Assembly: GCF_002127215.1 (NCBI RefSeq)
Contig: NZ_NFUT01000001.1
Coordinates: forward strand, 372,001 to 436,000
Length of the DNA stretch: 64,000 bases
Source: Hydrogenophaga sp. IBVHS2
GTDB lineage: Bacteria > Pseudomonadota > Gammaproteobacteria > Burkholderiales > Burkholderiaceae_C
Direction: 5' to 3'
Shown here: piece after piece, positions 7,752-18,221 of the stretch
Position numbering within the stretch: the stretch's first letter is position 1
Layout of the letters: every line of letters starts with the position of its first letter
Made by a program: the position numbers and the translations under genes
The notes under the pieces: model-generated
The model's database searches: none
What the model was told of the DNA's origin: nothing
The model's input: only the letters and a program-made list of their open reading frames with translations

Positions 7752-9563
7752 ATGAACCACATCCGCAACTTCTCCATCATCGCGCACATCGACCATGGCA
7801 AGTCGACGCTGGCCGACCGCATCATCTCGCGCTGCGGTGGTCTCTCCGATCGGGAGATGAGCGAGCAGGTGCTCGACTCCATGGACCTGGAGAAGGAGCG
7901 CGGCATCACCATCAAGGCACAGACCGCCGCGCTCCAGTACAAGGCGCGTGATGGTCAGGTCTACAACCTCAACCTGATCGACACCCCGGGCCACGTGGAT
8001 TTCTCGTACGAGGTCAGCCGGTCGCTCAGCGCCTGCGAGGGCGCTCTGCTGGTGGTGGATGCCAGTCAGGGCGTGGAAGCGCAGACGGTGGCCAACTGCT
8101 ACACCGCCCTCGACCTCGGTGTGGAAGTGCTGCCGGTGCTCAACAAGATGGACCTGCCGCAGGCCGATCCCGAGAACGCCAAGCAGGAGATCGAGGACGT
8201 CATCGGCATCGATGCCACCGACGCGGTGCCGTGCTCGGCCAAGACCGGCATGGGCGTGGACGACATCCTGGAGATGGTGGTGGCCAGGGTGCCGGCGCCT
8301 CGCGGCAATCCGGATGCGCCGCTGCGCGCCATGATCATCGACAGCTGGTTCGACAACTACGTCGGCGTGGTCATGCTGGTGCGGGTCGTCGATGGCCGCC
8401 TGGCCCGGGGCGACAAGGTCAAGCTCATGGCCACCGATTCGCTCTACAACGCCGAGAAGCTGGGCGTCTTCACGCCGCACAACGAACCCCGCGAATCGCT
8501 CGAGGCGGGCGAGGTGGGCTACATCATTGCCGGCATCAAGGAACTCAAGGCCGCCAAGGTCGGCGACACGGTGACGGCCGTCAAGACCAGCAGCGGCGCC
8601 AACCTGGCGTTTGCCACCGAGGCGCTGCCCGGCTTCAAGGAGGTGCAGCCGCAGGTGTTTGCCGGCCTGTACCCCTCCGAGGCCAGCGAATACGACCAGC
8701 TGCGCGATGCGCTGGAGAAGCTGCAGCTCAACGACGCTGCACTGCGCTACGAGCCCGAGGTGTCGCAGGCACTGGGTTTCGGCTTCCGCTGCGGCTTCCT
8801 GGGGCTGCTGCACATGGAGATCGTGCAGGAGCGCCTCGAGCGCGAGTTCGACCAGGACCTCATCACCACCGCGCCCAGCGTGGTCTACCAGGTGGTCAAG
8901 GGCGACGGCGAGATCATCATGGTGGAGAACCCGTCCAAGATGCCCGAAGCCGGTCGCATCGAGGAAATCCGGGAGCCCATCGTCACGGTGCACCTGTACA
9001 TGCCGCAGGAGTATGTGGGCGCCGTCATGACGCTGGCCAACCAGAAGCGCGGCGTGCAGCTCAACATGGCCTACCACGGCAAGCAGGTCATGCTGACCTA
9101 CGACATGCCGCTGGGCGAGATCGTGCTGGACTTCTTCGACAAGCTCAAGAGCGTCAGCCGGGGCTACGCGTCCATGGACTACGAGTTCAAGGAGTACCGC
9201 GCATCCGACGTGGTCAAGGTCGACATGCTGCTCAACGGCGAGAAGGTGGACGCGCTGTCCATCATCGTCCACCGCACCCAGTCGCAGTACCGGGGCAGGG
9301 CGGTGGCGGCCAAGATGCGCGAGATCATCAGCCGTCAGCAGTTCGACGTGGCCATCCAGGCGGCCATCGGGGGCAACGTGATCGCCCGCGAGACCATCAA
9401 GGCGCTGCGCAAGAACGTGCTGGCAAAATGCTACGGCGGCGACATCACCCGCAAGCGCAAGCTCCTCGAAAAACAGAAAGCAGGCAAGAAACGCATGAAA
9501 CAGATCGGCTCGGTCGAGGTGCCCCAGGAGGCGTTTCTGGCCATCCTGCAGGTGGAAGAGTGA
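7752..9563 (+). CDS. lepA: Elongation factor 4, ribosomal back-translocase GTPase
   Basis: LepA (EF4) is a ribosome-associated GTPase. The 603-residue protein shows the G1 motif [10 protein letters not shown]3 DTPGHVDF, G4 NKMDLP and a G5 SAKTG, followed by the EF-G-like domains and the LepA-specific C-terminal domain ([19 protein letters not shown]). The ATG at 7752 gives the canonical [17 protein letters not shown] start. In-frame GTG at 7734 and ATG at 7689 would add non-conserved residues. A strong terminator ends 63 bp upstream, so transcription may depend on readthrough or on a weak promoter in the gap. The stop overlaps the lepB start. Confidence 0.96.
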   Translation: MNHIRNFSIIAHIDHGKSTLADRIISRCGGLSDREMSEQVLDSMDLEKERGITIKAQTAALQYKARDGQVYNLNLIDTPGHVDFSYEVSRSLSACEGALLVVDASQGVEAQTVANCYTALDLGVEVLPVLNKMDLPQADPENAKQEIEDVIGIDATDAVPCSAKTGMGVDDILEMVVARVPAPRGNPDAPLRAMIIDSWFDNYVGVVMLVRVVDGRLARGDKVKLMATDSLYNAEKLGVFTPHNEPRESLEAGEVGYIIAGIKELKAAKVGDTVTAVKTSSGANLAFATEALPGFKEVQPQVFAGLYPSEASEYDQLRDALEKLQLNDAALRYEPEVSQALGFGFRCGFLGLLHMEIVQERLEREFDQDLITTAPSVVYQVVKGDGEIIMVENPSKMPEAGRIEEIREPIVTVHLYMPQEYVGAVMTLANQKRGVQLNMAYHGKQVMLTYDMPLGEIVLDFFDKLKSVSRGYASMDYEFKEYRASDVVKVDMLLNGEKVDALSIIVHRTQSQYRGRAVAAKMREIISRQQFDVAIQAAIGGNVIARETIKALRKNVLAKCYGGDITRKRKLLEKQKAGKKRMKQIGSVEVPQEAFLAILQVEE

Positions 9564-10540
9564 TGCCGGCGGCCATGGGAACGCTCACCGCGGTGGTGCT
9601 CGCGGCCTTCGTGGGCTATGCGGCGGCCTGGTACACCGGTGCGGTGGAAGGCAACTTTGCGCTGCTGCTCATGCTGGCCACGCTGGTCACGGGCCTGTAC
9701 TGGGTGGCCGAAAAACTGTATTTCCTGCCTGCTCGGCGCAAGGCGGCGCAGCAGCTGGTGGACGAGCACCAGCAGCGCCAGCAGGCCCTGACGGCGCAGG
9801 GCTTCGGTCAGCCCGATGCCGGTCTGGAGACCGCGCGCCAGAAGCTGCTGGCCCAGCCCTGGTGGCTGGACTGGACCGCCGGCCTGTTCCCGGTCATCCT
9901 GGCGGTGTTCGTGCTGCGATCGTTCCTGTTCGAGCCGTTCAAGATTCCCTCGGGTTCCATGATCCCCACGCTGCGGGTGGGCGACCTGATCCTGGTGAGC
10001 AAGTACCACTACGGCGTGCGGCTGCCGGTGTTCAACACCAAGATCATCGACAACCACCAGCCCCAGCGCGGGGATGTGATGGTGTTCCGGTACCCGCCGC
10101 AGCCCAGCCTCGACTACATCAAGCGGGTGGTCGGCGTGCCGGGCGACGAAGTGGCCTACCTCAACAAGAAGCTCACCATCAACGGTCAGCCGGTGCCGCG
10201 CGAGGTGCTGCCGGACTTCCTCGACCGCGACTCGATGCGGTTCTCACGACAGTTCCGCGAGACGCTCGGCAGCAAGAGCTACAACACGCTCAACGACGAC
10301 GACCGACCGGCGTTCGTGCCGGGGGCCACCGAGTTTCCTTTCAACGATGCCTGCCGCTACACCGTGGAAGGCGTGATCTGCAAAGTGCCTGCCGGTCACT
10401 ATTTCATGATGGGCGACAATCGCGACAATTCCCTCGATTCGCGCTTCTGGGGCTTCGTGCCCGAGGCCAACATCGTGGGCAAGGCCTTCTTCGTCTGGAT
10501 GAATTTCAGCGACCCCGGACGGATCGGCCGGTTCGAGTGA
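9563..10540 (+). CDS. lepB: Signal peptidase I
   Basis: LepB is the inner-membrane protease that removes Sec and Tat signal peptides. The 325-residue protein has two N-terminal hydrophobic segments (about residues 8-24 and 31-48), a third before the catalytic part (WTAGLFPVILAVFVLRSFLF), then the serine-lysine dyad with Ser132 in IPSGSMIPTL and Lys187 in YIKRVVGVPGD, and the conserved MGDNRDNSLDSRFWG box. The ATG start overlaps the lepA stop, the classic lepA-lepB coupling. A downstream ATG four codons later is an alternative start. Confidence 0.96.
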   Translation: MPAAMGTLTAVVLAAFVGYAAAWYTGAVEGNFALLLMLATLVTGLYWVAEKLYFLPARRKAAQQLVDEHQQRQQALTAQGFGQPDAGLETARQKLLAQPWWLDWTAGLFPVILAVFVLRSFLFEPFKIPSGSMIPTLRVGDLILVSKYHYGVRLPVFNTKIIDNHQPQRGDVMVFRYPPQPSLDYIKRVVGVPGDEVAYLNKKLTINGQPVPREVLPDFLDRDSMRFSRQFRETLGSKSYNTLNDDDRPAFVPGATEFPFNDACRYTVEGVICKVPAGHYFMMGDNRDNSLDSRFWGFVPEANIVGKAFFVWMNFSDPGRIGRFE

Positions 10541-10564
10541 CAACGTCAACTGGGAGCTTTCCGC

Positions 10565-10942
10565 ATGCGCCAGCAACATCGCCTTTTCCCCGTCCCGGCA
10601 CCGCAGCTGCGTCAGCGCGGCCTGACCTTCGTCGGGCTTTTGGTGGTCGGCATCCTGGTGGCGCTGGCGGCCCTGGTGGCCGCCCAGGTGTTCCCGACCT
10701 ACGTGGAGTACCTCGCGGTCCAGAAGGCATCGGTCAAGGCTTCCCAGGGCAGCACCGTGGCCGAGGTGCGCAGCCTGTTCGACAAGGCGGCGGCCATCGA
10801 CAACATCACCTCGGTCAAGGGCGCCGACATCAACGTCACCAAGGCCGGCAATGCGGTGGTGGTGAGCTTCGCCTACACCAAGGAAATCCATCTGGCCGGT
10901 CCGGCCTGGCTGGTCATGAAGTACGAGGGTTCGTCGCGTTGA
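10565..10942 (+). CDS. DUF4845 membrane protein
   Basis: This 125-residue protein fits the DUF4845 family, which is regularly encoded between lepB and rnc in beta- and gammaproteobacteria. A short basic N-terminus (RQRGLTFVGLL) leads into one hydrophobic segment at about residues 20-42, and the rest is soluble, ending in LAGPAWLVMKYEG. The N-terminus superficially resembles a pilin-like leader. The function is unknown. The start at 10565 follows a GGGAG ribosome site. The conserved position suggests a link with protein export or RNA processing, but nothing in the sequence shows it. Confidence 0.8.
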   Translation: MRQQHRLFPVPAPQLRQRGLTFVGLLVVGILVALAALVAAQVFPTYVEYLAVQKASVKASQGSTVAEVRSLFDKAAAIDNITSVKGADINVTKAGNAVVVSFAYTKEIHLAGPAWLVMKYEGSSR

Positions 10943-10979
10943 CCGGTCAATCTGCCGGCAGCCTGCGCACCGTCGGGGG

Positions 10980-11681
10980 ATGGCCTTGAGCCCCGAGCTG
11001 GTCGTCCTGCAGCAGAAGCTGCAGCACCGTTTCAACAACCCCCGCCTGCTGGAGCGGGCCCTGACCCACCGCAGCTTCAGTGCCGATCACAACGAGCGGC
11101 TGGAATTCCTGGGTGACTCGGTGCTGAACCTGGCCGTGGCCGGGCTGCTGTTCGAGAAACTCTCCAGCCTGCCCGAGGGCGATCTCTCCCGCATCCGCGC
11201 CCACCTGGTCAAGCAGGACACCCTGTTCCAGCTGGCCACCGGCCTGGGTCTGGCCCAGGGCCTCAAGCTCGGTGACGGCGAGAAGCGCTCGGGGGGCCAC
11301 AAGCGGCCCTCCATCCTGGCCGACGCGCTGGAGGCCATCATCGGCGCGGTCCACCTCGACGCGGGCTTCCCCGTGGCGGAAGCCCTGGTGCGGCGCCTGT
11401 TCAGCGGGGTCGAGCTCGATGCCCGCATGACGTCGCTGGGCAAGGATCCCAAGACCGAGCTGCAGGAGTGGCTGCAGGCGCGCAAGATGCCGCTGCCTTC
11501 ATACCGGGTGGTGGCCATCACCGGCGAGGCGCACCAGCAGACCTTCGACGTGGAGTGCGCCGTGCCGCAGGCCGGCATCAGCGAACGGGGCATCGGCGCT
11601 TCCCGCCGCGCCGGCGAACAGGCGGCTGCTGCAGCCGTCATCCAGCGGCTGACCGTGCGGTCGCCGTCCACCTCTTCCTGA
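10980..11681 (+). CDS. rnc: Ribonuclease III
   Basis: RNase III cuts double-stranded RNA and processes rRNA precursors. The 233-residue protein has the N-terminal catalytic domain with the signature [14 protein letters not shown] (about residues 39-52) and a second acidic helix around [17 protein letters not shown]-terminal double-stranded RNA-binding domain begins at [11 protein letters not shown]. The ATG at 10980 lies within a GGGGGATG context, giving a very close ribosome site. The gene lies between the DUF4845 gene and era, the standard lepB-rnc-era-recO order, with only 5 bp before era. Confidence 0.96.
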   Translation: MALSPELVVLQQKLQHRFNNPRLLERALTHRSFSADHNERLEFLGDSVLNLAVAGLLFEKLSSLPEGDLSRIRAHLVKQDTLFQLATGLGLAQGLKLGDGEKRSGGHKRPSILADALEAIIGAVHLDAGFPVAEALVRRLFSGVELDARMTSLGKDPKTELQEWLQARKMPLPSYRVVAITGEAHQQTFDVECAVPQAGISERGIGASRRAGEQAAAAAVIQRLTVRSPSTSS

Positions 11682-11686
11682 CTGCC

Positions 11687-12712
11687 ATGGCCAAGACACC
11701 CCCTCCTTCACCGCCCGCCGACGATCTGGACGCCATGCTGGCCCGCGCCCTGGGCAAGCCCGTGGCGGCGGGCGCTGCGGGCGAGGCGCCCGAGGCCGCC
11801 CCCGATGAGCGCGAGCCGGTCGATCCGGCCGAGCAGAAGTGCGGCTATGTGGCCATCGTCGGCAAGCCCAATGTGGGCAAGTCCACCCTGCTCAACGCCC
11901 TGGTGGGCCAGAAGGTCAGCATCACCTCGCGCAAGGCCCAGACCACCCGGCATCGCATCACCGGCATGCGCACCGAGGGCGCGACCCAGTTCGTGTTCGT
12001 CGACACGCCCGGTTTCCAGACCCGCCACGGCAATGCGCTCAACCGCTCGCTGAACAAGACGGTGCTGGGCGCGGTGGCCGACATGGACCTGATCCTGTTC
12101 GTGGTGGAGGCCGGTCGTTTCAACCTGGCCGATGCCAAGGTGCTGGACCTGCTGCCCCAGGGCGTCCCGGTCATGCTGATCGCCAACAAGTTCGACCTGC
12201 TGCACCGCCGCGGCGAGCTGGCACCCTGGCTGCGCTCGATGCAGGACCGCCATCCGTTTGCCGAATACGTGCCCATGTCGGCCAAGACGCCGCGCGACGT
12301 GCAGCGCCTGCTCGCCATCTGCGAGAAGTACCTGCCGCAGCAGCCCTGGATGTTCGACCCCGAGGAGCTCACCGACCGCAGCGAGCGCTTCATGGCCGGC
12401 GAGATGGTGCGCGAGAAGCTGTTCCGCCTGACCGGCGACGAGCTGCCCTACACCTCCACCGTGGTCATCGACAAGTTCGAGGAAGAAGAGGGCGGCCTGC
12501 GGCGCATCGCAGCCACCATCGTGGTCGAGCGCGAGGGCCACAAGGGCATGGTGATCGGCGAGAAGGGCGAGAAGCTCAAGCGCATCGGCACCGAAGCCCG
12601 CCAGGAACTGGAAAAGCTCTGGGACTGCAAGGTGTTCCTGGAGCTGTGGGTCAAGGTCCGCTCCGGCTGGGCCGACGACGACGCACGCGTGCGGTCCTTC
12701 GGCTACGAGTGA
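11687..12712 (+). CDS. era: GTPase Era
   Basis: Era is an essential GTPase that binds 16S rRNA and helps 30S subunit assembly. The 341-residue protein shows G1 [10 protein letters not shown]3 DTPGFQ, G4 NKFD and G5 SAKT, and a C-terminal KH RNA-binding domain ([20 protein letters not shown]). It has an N-terminal extension of roughly 45 residues, rich in Pro, Ala and acidic residues, that the E. coli protein lacks. An internal ATG at 11735 would shorten but not remove it. The stop codon overlaps the recO start. Confidence 0.95.
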   Translation: MAKTPPPSPPADDLDAMLARALGKPVAAGAAGEAPEAAPDEREPVDPAEQKCGYVAIVGKPNVGKSTLLNALVGQKVSITSRKAQTTRHRITGMRTEGATQFVFVDTPGFQTRHGNALNRSLNKTVLGAVADMDLILFVVEAGRFNLADAKVLDLLPQGVPVMLIANKFDLLHRRGELAPWLRSMQDRHPFAEYVPMSAKTPRDVQRLLAICEKYLPQQPWMFDPEELTDRSERFMAGEMVREKLFRLTGDELPYTSTVVIDKFEEEEGGLRRIAATIVVEREGHKGMVIGEKGEKLKRIGTEARQELEKLWDCKVFLELWVKVRSGWADDDARVRSFGYE

Positions 12713-13521
12713 TGAGCAAACGGGCGCACGAAGAACCGGCGTTCGTCCTGCACCGCTACGACTGGAGCGAGTCCAGCCTCATCCTGGAGGTGTTCGGTCG
12801 CCGGCATGGCCGCATTGCGCTGGCGGCCAAGGGGGTCAAGCGCCCCACCTCCCAGTTCCGCCCCGTGCTGCTGCCGCTGCAGCCGCTGCTGCTGTCATGG
12901 TCGGGGGATGCCGAGGTCCGCACCCTCAAGTCGGCCCAATGGCAGGGCGGCCATGTCATGCCCACCGGCGACGCCCTGCTGGCGGGCAGCTACCTCAACG
13001 AACTGCTGCTCAAGATGCTGGCGCGCGACGACCCGCATCCCCCGCTCTTCGACCACTACGCCCTGGCGGTGCAGCTGCTGGCCGAGCGCGGGGGAGAGCT
13101 GCAGTCGCTGGTGGTGCGGGGCTTCGAGCTGGTGCTGCTGCGGGCCATCGGTCTGTTGCCCGACCTGTCCTGCGAGGGCAGCAGCCTCGCCCCCCTCGAT
13201 CCCTTGCAGCGCTATGTGCTGTTGCTCGAAGGCGGCCTGCGCCTGGCCCACGGCGACGATGCCCATGCCCTGACCGGCGCGGTCTGGATGGCCCTGGACA
13301 CGGCGCTGGGTCAGCCGGCGCCGCTGGTACCCGTGATGCGCGCCGTGGCCGATGTCCACCAGACCCTGAGGATCCCGCTGCGCAACCTGCTGCACTACCA
13401 TGGCGGCGTGCGGGTGTTCGGCACCCGTCAGCTGTTGCTCGATGTCCAGGCCCTGAGCCGGCGGCATGCGCCTTCCAGCCCACCCGACCGTTCCGCCACG
13501 TCCGTCCCTGAATCCCCATGA
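12712..13521 (+). CDS. recO: DNA repair protein RecO
   Basis: RecO helps load RecA onto single-stranded DNA during recombinational repair (RecFOR pathway). The 269-residue protein has an N-terminal OB-fold (FVLHRYDWSESSLILEVFGRRHGRIALAAKG) and a helical C-terminal domain (SYLNELLLKMLARDD, FELVLLRAIG). The ATG overlaps the era stop and its own stop overlaps the pdxJ start, so era-recO-pdxJ are translationally coupled. The C-terminal 20 residues are Ser/Pro-rich and poorly conserved. Confidence 0.94.
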   Translation: MSKRAHEEPAFVLHRYDWSESSLILEVFGRRHGRIALAAKGVKRPTSQFRPVLLPLQPLLLSWSGDAEVRTLKSAQWQGGHVMPTGDALLAGSYLNELLLKMLARDDPHPPLFDHYALAVQLLAERGGELQSLVVRGFELVLLRAIGLLPDLSCEGSSLAPLDPLQRYVLLLEGGLRLAHGDDAHALTGAVWMALDTALGQPAPLVPVMRAVADVHQTLRIPLRNLLHYHGGVRVFGTRQLLLDVQALSRRHAPSSPPDRSATSVPESP

Positions 13522-14276
13522 CCCGCCCCGATCACCGCACCGCCCTGTCGGTCAATGTCAACAAGGTGGCCCTGGTGCGCAACACGCGCCACCTCGGCAT
13601 CCCGTCGGTCACCCGTGCTGCCACCCTGTGCCTGCAGGCCGGGGCGCAGGGCATCACGGTGCATCCCCGGCCGGACCAGCGCCACATCCGCACCCACGAC
13701 GTGCACGACCTGGCCGCCCTGCTCAAGGAATGGCCGGACCGCGAGTACAACATCGAGGGCAACCCGTTCCACAACCTCATGCCGTTCGTGCGCGAACTGC
13801 GGCCGCACCAGGTGACCTTCGTGCCGGACAGCGAGGGCCAGTTCACCAGCGACCACGGCTGGCGGTTTCCGGAGGATGCCCAGCGCCTGCGCCCGCTGAT
13901 CGCCGAGTGCCGCGAGCTCGGTGTGCGGGTCAGCCTGTTCATGGATGCCGATGCGCCGGCCATGGCGCAGGCCAGGGCGGTCGGTGCCGACCGGGTGGAG
14001 CTCTACACCGAGCCCTACGCGGCCGCCTTCGGCACCCCCGACCAGGCAGCGCAGCTGGAGCGGTTCCGCGCCGCCGCGCAGGCCGCCCTGCTGGCCGGTC
14101 TGGGCGTCAATGCCGGCCACGACCTCAACCGGGACAACCTGGTGCCGTTCCTGCGCACCGTGCCGGGCGTGAGCGAGGTTTCCATCGGCCATGCCCTCAT
14201 GGCCGACGCCCTGGAGCTGGGTTACGCCGCCACCGTGACCGACTACCTGCGCTGCATCGACCGCGCCCACGCCTGA
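13518..14276 (+). CDS. pdxJ: Pyridoxine 5'-phosphate synthase
   Basis: PdxJ condenses 1-deoxyxylulose 5-phosphate with an aminoacetone phosphate intermediate to form pyridoxine 5'-phosphate. The 252-residue TIM-barrel protein begins with the conserved LSVNVNKVALVRNTR segment and contains GITVHPRPDQRHI, YNIEGNP, VTFVPDSEGQFTSDHG, RVELYTEPYA and GLGVNAGHDLN. The start overlaps the recO stop (ATGA). pdxJ-acpS order is common in proteobacteria. Length is normal. Confidence 0.96.
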   Translation: MTRPDHRTALSVNVNKVALVRNTRHLGIPSVTRAATLCLQAGAQGITVHPRPDQRHIRTHDVHDLAALLKEWPDREYNIEGNPFHNLMPFVRELRPHQVTFVPDSEGQFTSDHGWRFPEDAQRLRPLIAECRELGVRVSLFMDADAPAMAQARAVGADRVELYTEPYAAAFGTPDQAAQLERFRAAAQAALLAGLGVNAGHDLNRDNLVPFLRTVPGVSEVSIGHALMADALELGYAATVTDYLRCIDRAHA

Positions 14277-14285
14277 GCCGGCGAG

Positions 14286-14693
14286 ATGATCTACGGCATC
14301 GGTACCGACGTCTGCGACATCCGCCGCATCGAGGCCACGCTGCAGCGCCAGGGCGAGCGCTTTGCCCACAAGGTGCTGGGCGAGGCGGAGCTGGCGGTCT
14401 GGCAGGCCCGAACCGCCCGCTGGCCCGGCCGCGGCCTGAGCTACTTGGCCACCCGGTTTTCCGCCAAGGAGGCTTTCTCCAAGGCCATCGGTCTGGGCAT
14501 GCGCATGCCCATGAGCTGGCGGCGCTGCGAGATCCTGAACCACCCCGGCGGTCAGCCCTACATCCGTCTGCATGGTGACCTGCGGGTCTGGTTCGAGGAG
14601 CGGAACCTGCAGGCCCATGTGACGGTCTCCGATGAAGCCGATCATGCCGCCAGCTTCGTGGTGGTCGAAGTCCTGCCTCCCCCTGTTTCCTGA
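14286..14693 (+). CDS. acpS: Holo-ACP synthase
   Basis: AcpS transfers the 4'-phosphopantetheine arm from CoA to the conserved serine of acyl carrier protein, here AcpP encoded at 1256. The 135-residue protein has the N-terminal [16 protein letters not shown], with the metal-binding aspartate, and the [13 protein letters not shown] motif with the second acidic metal ligand. It lies 9 bp after pdxJ and 7 bp before nagZ, in a tight operon. Confidence 0.95.
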   Translation: MIYGIGTDVCDIRRIEATLQRQGERFAHKVLGEAELAVWQARTARWPGRGLSYLATRFSAKEAFSKAIGLGMRMPMSWRRCEILNHPGGQPYIRLHGDLRVWFEERNLQAHVTVSDEADHAASFVVVEVLPPPVS

Positions 14694-14700
14694 TTGCCCC

Positions 14701-15789
14701 ATGAGCCATCACGCCCCCCTGATCATCGACGTGGCCGGTCACCGGCTGACCCCGGCCGATCGCCGCCGCCTGAGCCACCCGCTGGTGGGCGGCGTCATCC
14801 TGTTCGGCCGCAACTGGAAGGACCGGGCCCAGCTCACCCGGCTGTGCGCCCAGATCAAGGCCGTGCGGCGCGATCTGCTGATCGCGGTCGACCACGAAGG
14901 CGGCCGGGTGCAGCGTTTCCGCACCGACGGATTCACCCACCTGCCCCCCATGGCTGCATTCGGCCGGGCCTGGTTGTCGGGCGGCGATGCGACATCGGCC
15001 CTGAACGCCTGCAACGCGGCCACCGCCGCTGGCTATGTGCTGGCTGCCGAGCTGCGCGCCTGTGGTGTCGATCTGAGCTTCGCGCCGGTGCTCGACCTGG
15101 ACCACGGCGACAGCACCGTGATCGGTGACCGCGCCTTCGCACGCGATCCGCAGGTGGTCACGCTCCTGGCCCAGGCGCTGATGCATGGGTTGCGGCAGGC
15201 CGGCATGGCCCATTGCGGCAAGCACTTTCCGGGTCATGGCTTCGTGCGGGCGGACTCCCACCACGATGTGCCGGTCGACCGTCGCCCGCTCAAGACCATC
15301 CTGGCCGACGACGCCATGCCCTACGGCTGGCTCAGCGCCAGCCTCTCGGCCGTCATGCCGGCCCACGTGGTCTACCCCCGCGTCGACGCACGTCCGGCCG
15401 GCTACTCGGCCCGCTGGCTGCAGGAGGTGCTGCGCCAGCGCCTGGGCTTCACCGGCGCGGTGTTCAGTGACGACCTGAGCATGGCAGCAGCCCGTGTGAT
15501 CGAGGGCCGGACGGTGGATTTCCCCGAAGCGGCCCTGGCCGCGCTCGACGCCGGCTGCGACATGGTGCTGCTGTGCAACCAGTCCATCGTGGAAGAGGGG
15601 GCACCGATCGATGCAGCCATCGAGGCGCTTTCGGCCGCGGCGCTGGAAGGTCGCTGGCAGCCCCGGGATGCGAGCGAGGAGCGCCGGCGTGCCCTGTTGC
15701 CGGCCGGTGCGGCCGAACGCTGGGACGACCTGATGGTCAGCCCGCGCTACATGCAGGCGCTCAGCCTGATCGACGCCCTGCCGGCCTGA
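14701..15789 (+). CDS. nagZ: Beta-N-acetylhexosaminidase, peptidoglycan recycling
   Basis: NagZ removes N-acetylglucosamine from anhydro-muropeptides in the cytoplasm during cell-wall recycling. The 362-residue protein is a glycoside hydrolase family 3 enzyme with FAPVLDLD, the [18 protein letters not shown] motif holding the catalytic histidine loop, and the nucleophile aspartate in VFSDDLSM. The ATG at 14701 gives the family start ([21 protein letters not shown]). It is the last gene of the plus-strand block that begins at lepA; the next gene converges 12 bp away. Confidence 0.95.
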   Translation: MSHHAPLIIDVAGHRLTPADRRRLSHPLVGGVILFGRNWKDRAQLTRLCAQIKAVRRDLLIAVDHEGGRVQRFRTDGFTHLPPMAAFGRAWLSGGDATSALNACNAATAAGYVLAAELRACGVDLSFAPVLDLDHGDSTVIGDRAFARDPQVVTLLAQALMHGLRQAGMAHCGKHFPGHGFVRADSHHDVPVDRRPLKTILADDAMPYGWLSASLSAVMPAHVVYPRVDARPAGYSARWLQEVLRQRLGFTGAVFSDDLSMAAARVIEGRTVDFPEAALAALDAGCDMVLLCNQSIVEEGAPIDAAIEALSAAALEGRWQPRDASEERRRALLPAGAAERWDDLMVSPRYMQALSLIDALPA

Positions 15790-15801
15790 GGGCCTGCGTG
15801 C

Positions 15802-16482
15802 TCAGCCGTCCAGACCCAGGCGGTCGAGCAGGTCGGCCACCAGTTCCAGCCGCAGCAGCGGGTTGTCCAGCGACATCAGGCGCTGCTTGAGTTCGGTCGG
15901 GGTGGGCAGGAGTTCTGCCCACCGGTTGGCCACCCAGCCGCAGTCGTTCCAGTGGTAAGGCTCCTGCAGCGGCAGCTGGGCCAGCATCTCGGGCTGCCGC
16001 TCGCGCAGGTTCATCAGCAGTTGCTGCAGCCGGTTGCGTGCGCCGTCGAGATGGTCCGGCACCGGCACCACCGGCTCGGGCGCATCGAGCGTGACGTCGG
16101 CCACCCACAGGCCATGCGGCAGCTGCTGGCGGCGGTCGACCTTGAAACGCTGCTGACCCTGGCAACGGATCATCAGCAGGCCGGGCTGGGGTTTGTCGAG
16201 CGAGTCGATGCGGGCCAGCACGCCCACCGAATGGAAGTCTTCCTTCGCGAAGGCGGGGGCATCGCCGCGGGCCTGCGGGTCGACCTGGCGCACCTCGTGC
16301 CCTTCGCTGAGGCAGACGATGCCGAACGGCGCACCGGCCCGGTGGCAGCGGCCGATCATGTCGAGGTAACGCACCTCGAAGATGCGCAGCGGCATCCAGC
16401 CGCCCGGGAACAGGACGGTGTTGAGCGGGAAGAGGGGGAGCTGCGTGAGCGTCAGCGGCCCGGTCGACGCGCTGGAGGTCAA
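15802..16482 (-). CDS. LON N-terminal-domain protein
   Basis: This 226-residue protein consists of a LON substrate-binding (PUA-like) domain without the ATPase or protease parts. The signature [22 protein letters not shown] is near the N-terminus and the RYLDMIGRC helix follows. Stand-alone LON-domain proteins occur widely, and their role is not well defined. The reading frame appears to start at a TTG codon that overlaps the accD stop (TTGA), implying coupling to accD; no ATG lies near the conserved N-terminus. The gene end converges on nagZ. Confidence 0.82.
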   Translation of the reverse strand: MTSSASTGPLTLTQLPLFPLNTVLFPGGWMPLRIFEVRYLDMIGRCHRAGAPFGIVCLSEGHEVRQVDPQARGDAPAFAKEDFHSVGVLARIDSLDKPQPGLLMIRCQGQQRFKVDRRQQLPHGLWVADVTLDAPEPVVPVPDHLDGARNRLQQLLMNLRERQPEMLAQLPLQEPYHWNDCGWVANRWAELLPTPTELKQRLMSLDNPLLRLELVADLLDRLGLDG

Positions 16483-17357
16483 TCGGGCACCACGGCGTCG
16501 GCGCTCTGGCGCTGCATCATGGCCAGCAGGTTGGCCACCGTGCCCCGCAATTCGCGCCGGTCGCAGATGAAGTCGACCGCACCCTTGGTCTGCAGGAACT
16601 CGGCGCGCTGGAAGCCCTCGGGCAGTTTCACCCGCACGGTGTTCTCGATCACGCGCGGACCGGCAAAACCGATCAGGGCCTTGGGCTCGGCAATCACCAC
16701 GTCACCCACGAACGCGAAGCCGGCGCTCACGCCGCCCATGGTGGGGTCGGTGAGCACGCTGATGTAGGGCAGGCCCTTCTTGGCCAGGCGGGTGAGGGCG
16801 GCGTTGGTCTTGGCCATCTGCATCAGCGAGAGCAGGCCTTCCTGCATGCGGGCGCCGCCGGTGGCGGTGAAGCACACGAAGGGCACCTTCTGGGCAATGG
16901 CTTCTTCCACGCCACGCACGAACCGCTCGCCGACCACCGAGCCCATGGAGCCGCCCATGAAGTCGAACTCGAAGCACGAGACCACCAGGCTGATGCCGTG
17001 CACCGCGCCGCCCATGACGACGAGGGCGTCGGTCTCGCCGGTGTTCTCCAGGGCTTCCTTCAGGCGCTCGGGGTACTTGCGGCTGTCCTTGAACTTGAGC
17101 GCATCGACCGGCAGGACTTCCTGCGCGATCTCGTAACGGCCCTCGGCATCCAAGAAGGCATTGAGGCGGGCGCGCGCGCCGATGCGGTGGTGGTGGCTGC
17201 AGTGAGGGCAGACGTTCTGGTTCTTTTCCAGGTCGCTCTTGTAGAGCACCGCCTCGCAGCTGGGGCACTTGATCCACAGGCCTTCGGGCACGCTGCGCCG
17301 CTCGGTCGGATCGGTGGGGGTGATCTTCGGGGGCAGCAGTTTTTCAAGCCAGGACAT
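16479..17357 (-). CDS. accD: Acetyl-CoA carboxylase carboxyltransferase subunit beta
   Basis: AccD forms, with AccA, the carboxyltransferase that makes malonyl-CoA, the precursor used by FabD. The 292-residue protein has an N-terminal four-cysteine zinc ribbon ([19 protein letters not shown]) and the crotonase-like carboxyltransferase core with [15 protein letters not shown] and [12 protein letters not shown] clear AAGGAGAG ribosome site precedes the ATG. It follows trpA, and the trpF-trpB-trpA-accD order is widespread in proteobacteria. Confidence 0.96.
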   Translation of the reverse strand: MSWLEKLLPPKITPTDPTERRSVPEGLWIKCPSCEAVLYKSDLEKNQNVCPHCSHHHRIGARARLNAFLDAEGRYEIAQEVLPVDALKFKDSRKYPERLKEALENTGETDALVVMGGAVHGISLVVSCFEFDFMGGSMGSVVGERFVRGVEEAIAQKVPFVCFTATGGARMQEGLLSLMQMAKTNAALTRLAKKGLPYISVLTDPTMGGVSAGFAFVGDVVIAEPKALIGFAGPRVIENTVRVKLPEGFQRAEFLQTKGAVDFICDRRELRGTVANLLAMMQRQSADAVVPD

Positions 17358-17411
17358 GGGGTCTCTCCTTCAACGAGGCGGAATTAAACCACGGGGGTGC
17401 CAGGGTGCGGA

Positions 17412-18221
17412 TCAGGCGTCCAGCGCCTGCCGGATGCCGCCCAGGAAGCTCGCTGCCGTGCTCACCACACGTTCGCGCGGTTCGTTCTCGATCAGCTGGA
17501 TCAGCCGGCTGCCGATGACCACCGCATCGCTGGTGCGACCGATGGCCCTTGCCGTCTCGGCATCGCGGATGCCGAAGCCCACGCCCACCGGAATGCTCAC
17601 ATGCGCACGGATGCGCGGCAGCATGGCCTCGACCTGGGACACGTCCAGCGTGCCGGCGCCGGTCACGCCCTTGAGCGAGACGTAGTACACGTAGCCGCTG
17701 GCCACCCGGGCGACCTCGGCCATGCGCTGGTCGGTGGAGGTGGGGGCCAGCAGGAAGATCAGGTCCATGCCGTGCTCACGCAGGGCCTGGGCGAAGTCGG
17801 CGCATTCCTCGGGCGGGTAGTCCACCACCAGCACGCCGTCCACGCCGGCAACCGCAGCGTCGCGCACGAAGGCCCCTGCGCCGTGCACCTGGTCGTAACG
17901 TTCGATCGGGTTGGCATAGCCCATCAGCACTACCGGGGTGTCGGCATCGCGCTGGCGGAAGGTGGTGACCATGGCCAGCACCTCGCGCAGGCCGATGCCG
18001 GCGGCCAGCGCACGGTCACCGGCCTTCTGGATCACCGGGCCGTCGGCCGACGGGTCGGAGAACGGCACGCCGAGTTCGATCACGTCGGCCCCGGCCTCGG
18101 CCATGCCCCACATGAGCTCGGGCGTGATGTCGGGCTGCGGGAAGCCGGCGGTCACGAAGGGGATGAGGGCCTTGCGGCCCTGCGCGCGCAGGCGGGCAAA
18201 GGTGGCGTCGATGCGGCTCAT
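17412..18221 (-). CDS. trpA: Tryptophan synthase alpha chain
   Basis: TrpA cleaves indole-3-glycerol phosphate and channels the indole to TrpB. The 269-residue TIM-barrel protein carries the catalytic glutamate and aspartate regions in [29 protein letters not shown] and [11 protein letters not shown], and the phosphate-binding GVGFGI. The ATG at 18221 overlaps the trpB stop (ATGA), which fixes the start; the longer frame upstream is inside trpB. Confidence 0.96.
   Translation of the reverse strand: MSRIDATFARLRAQGRKALIPFVTAGFPQPDITPELMWGMAEAGADVIELGVPFSDPSADGPVIQKAGDRALAAGIGLREVLAMVTTFRQRDADTPVVLMGYANPIERYDQVHGAGAFVRDAAVAGVDGVLVVDYPPEECADFAQALREHGMDLIFLLAPTSTDQRMAEVARVASGYVYYVSLKGVTGAGTLDVSQVEAMLPRIRAHVSIPVGVGFGIRDAETARAIGRTSDAVVIGSRLIQLIENEPRERVVSTAASFLGGIRQALDA

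Noticed and set aside
5663-9272. Long minus-strand frames opposite mucD and lepA
   Set aside because: They are antisense shadows of conserved genes, with low-complexity His/Gly/Arg-rich translations.
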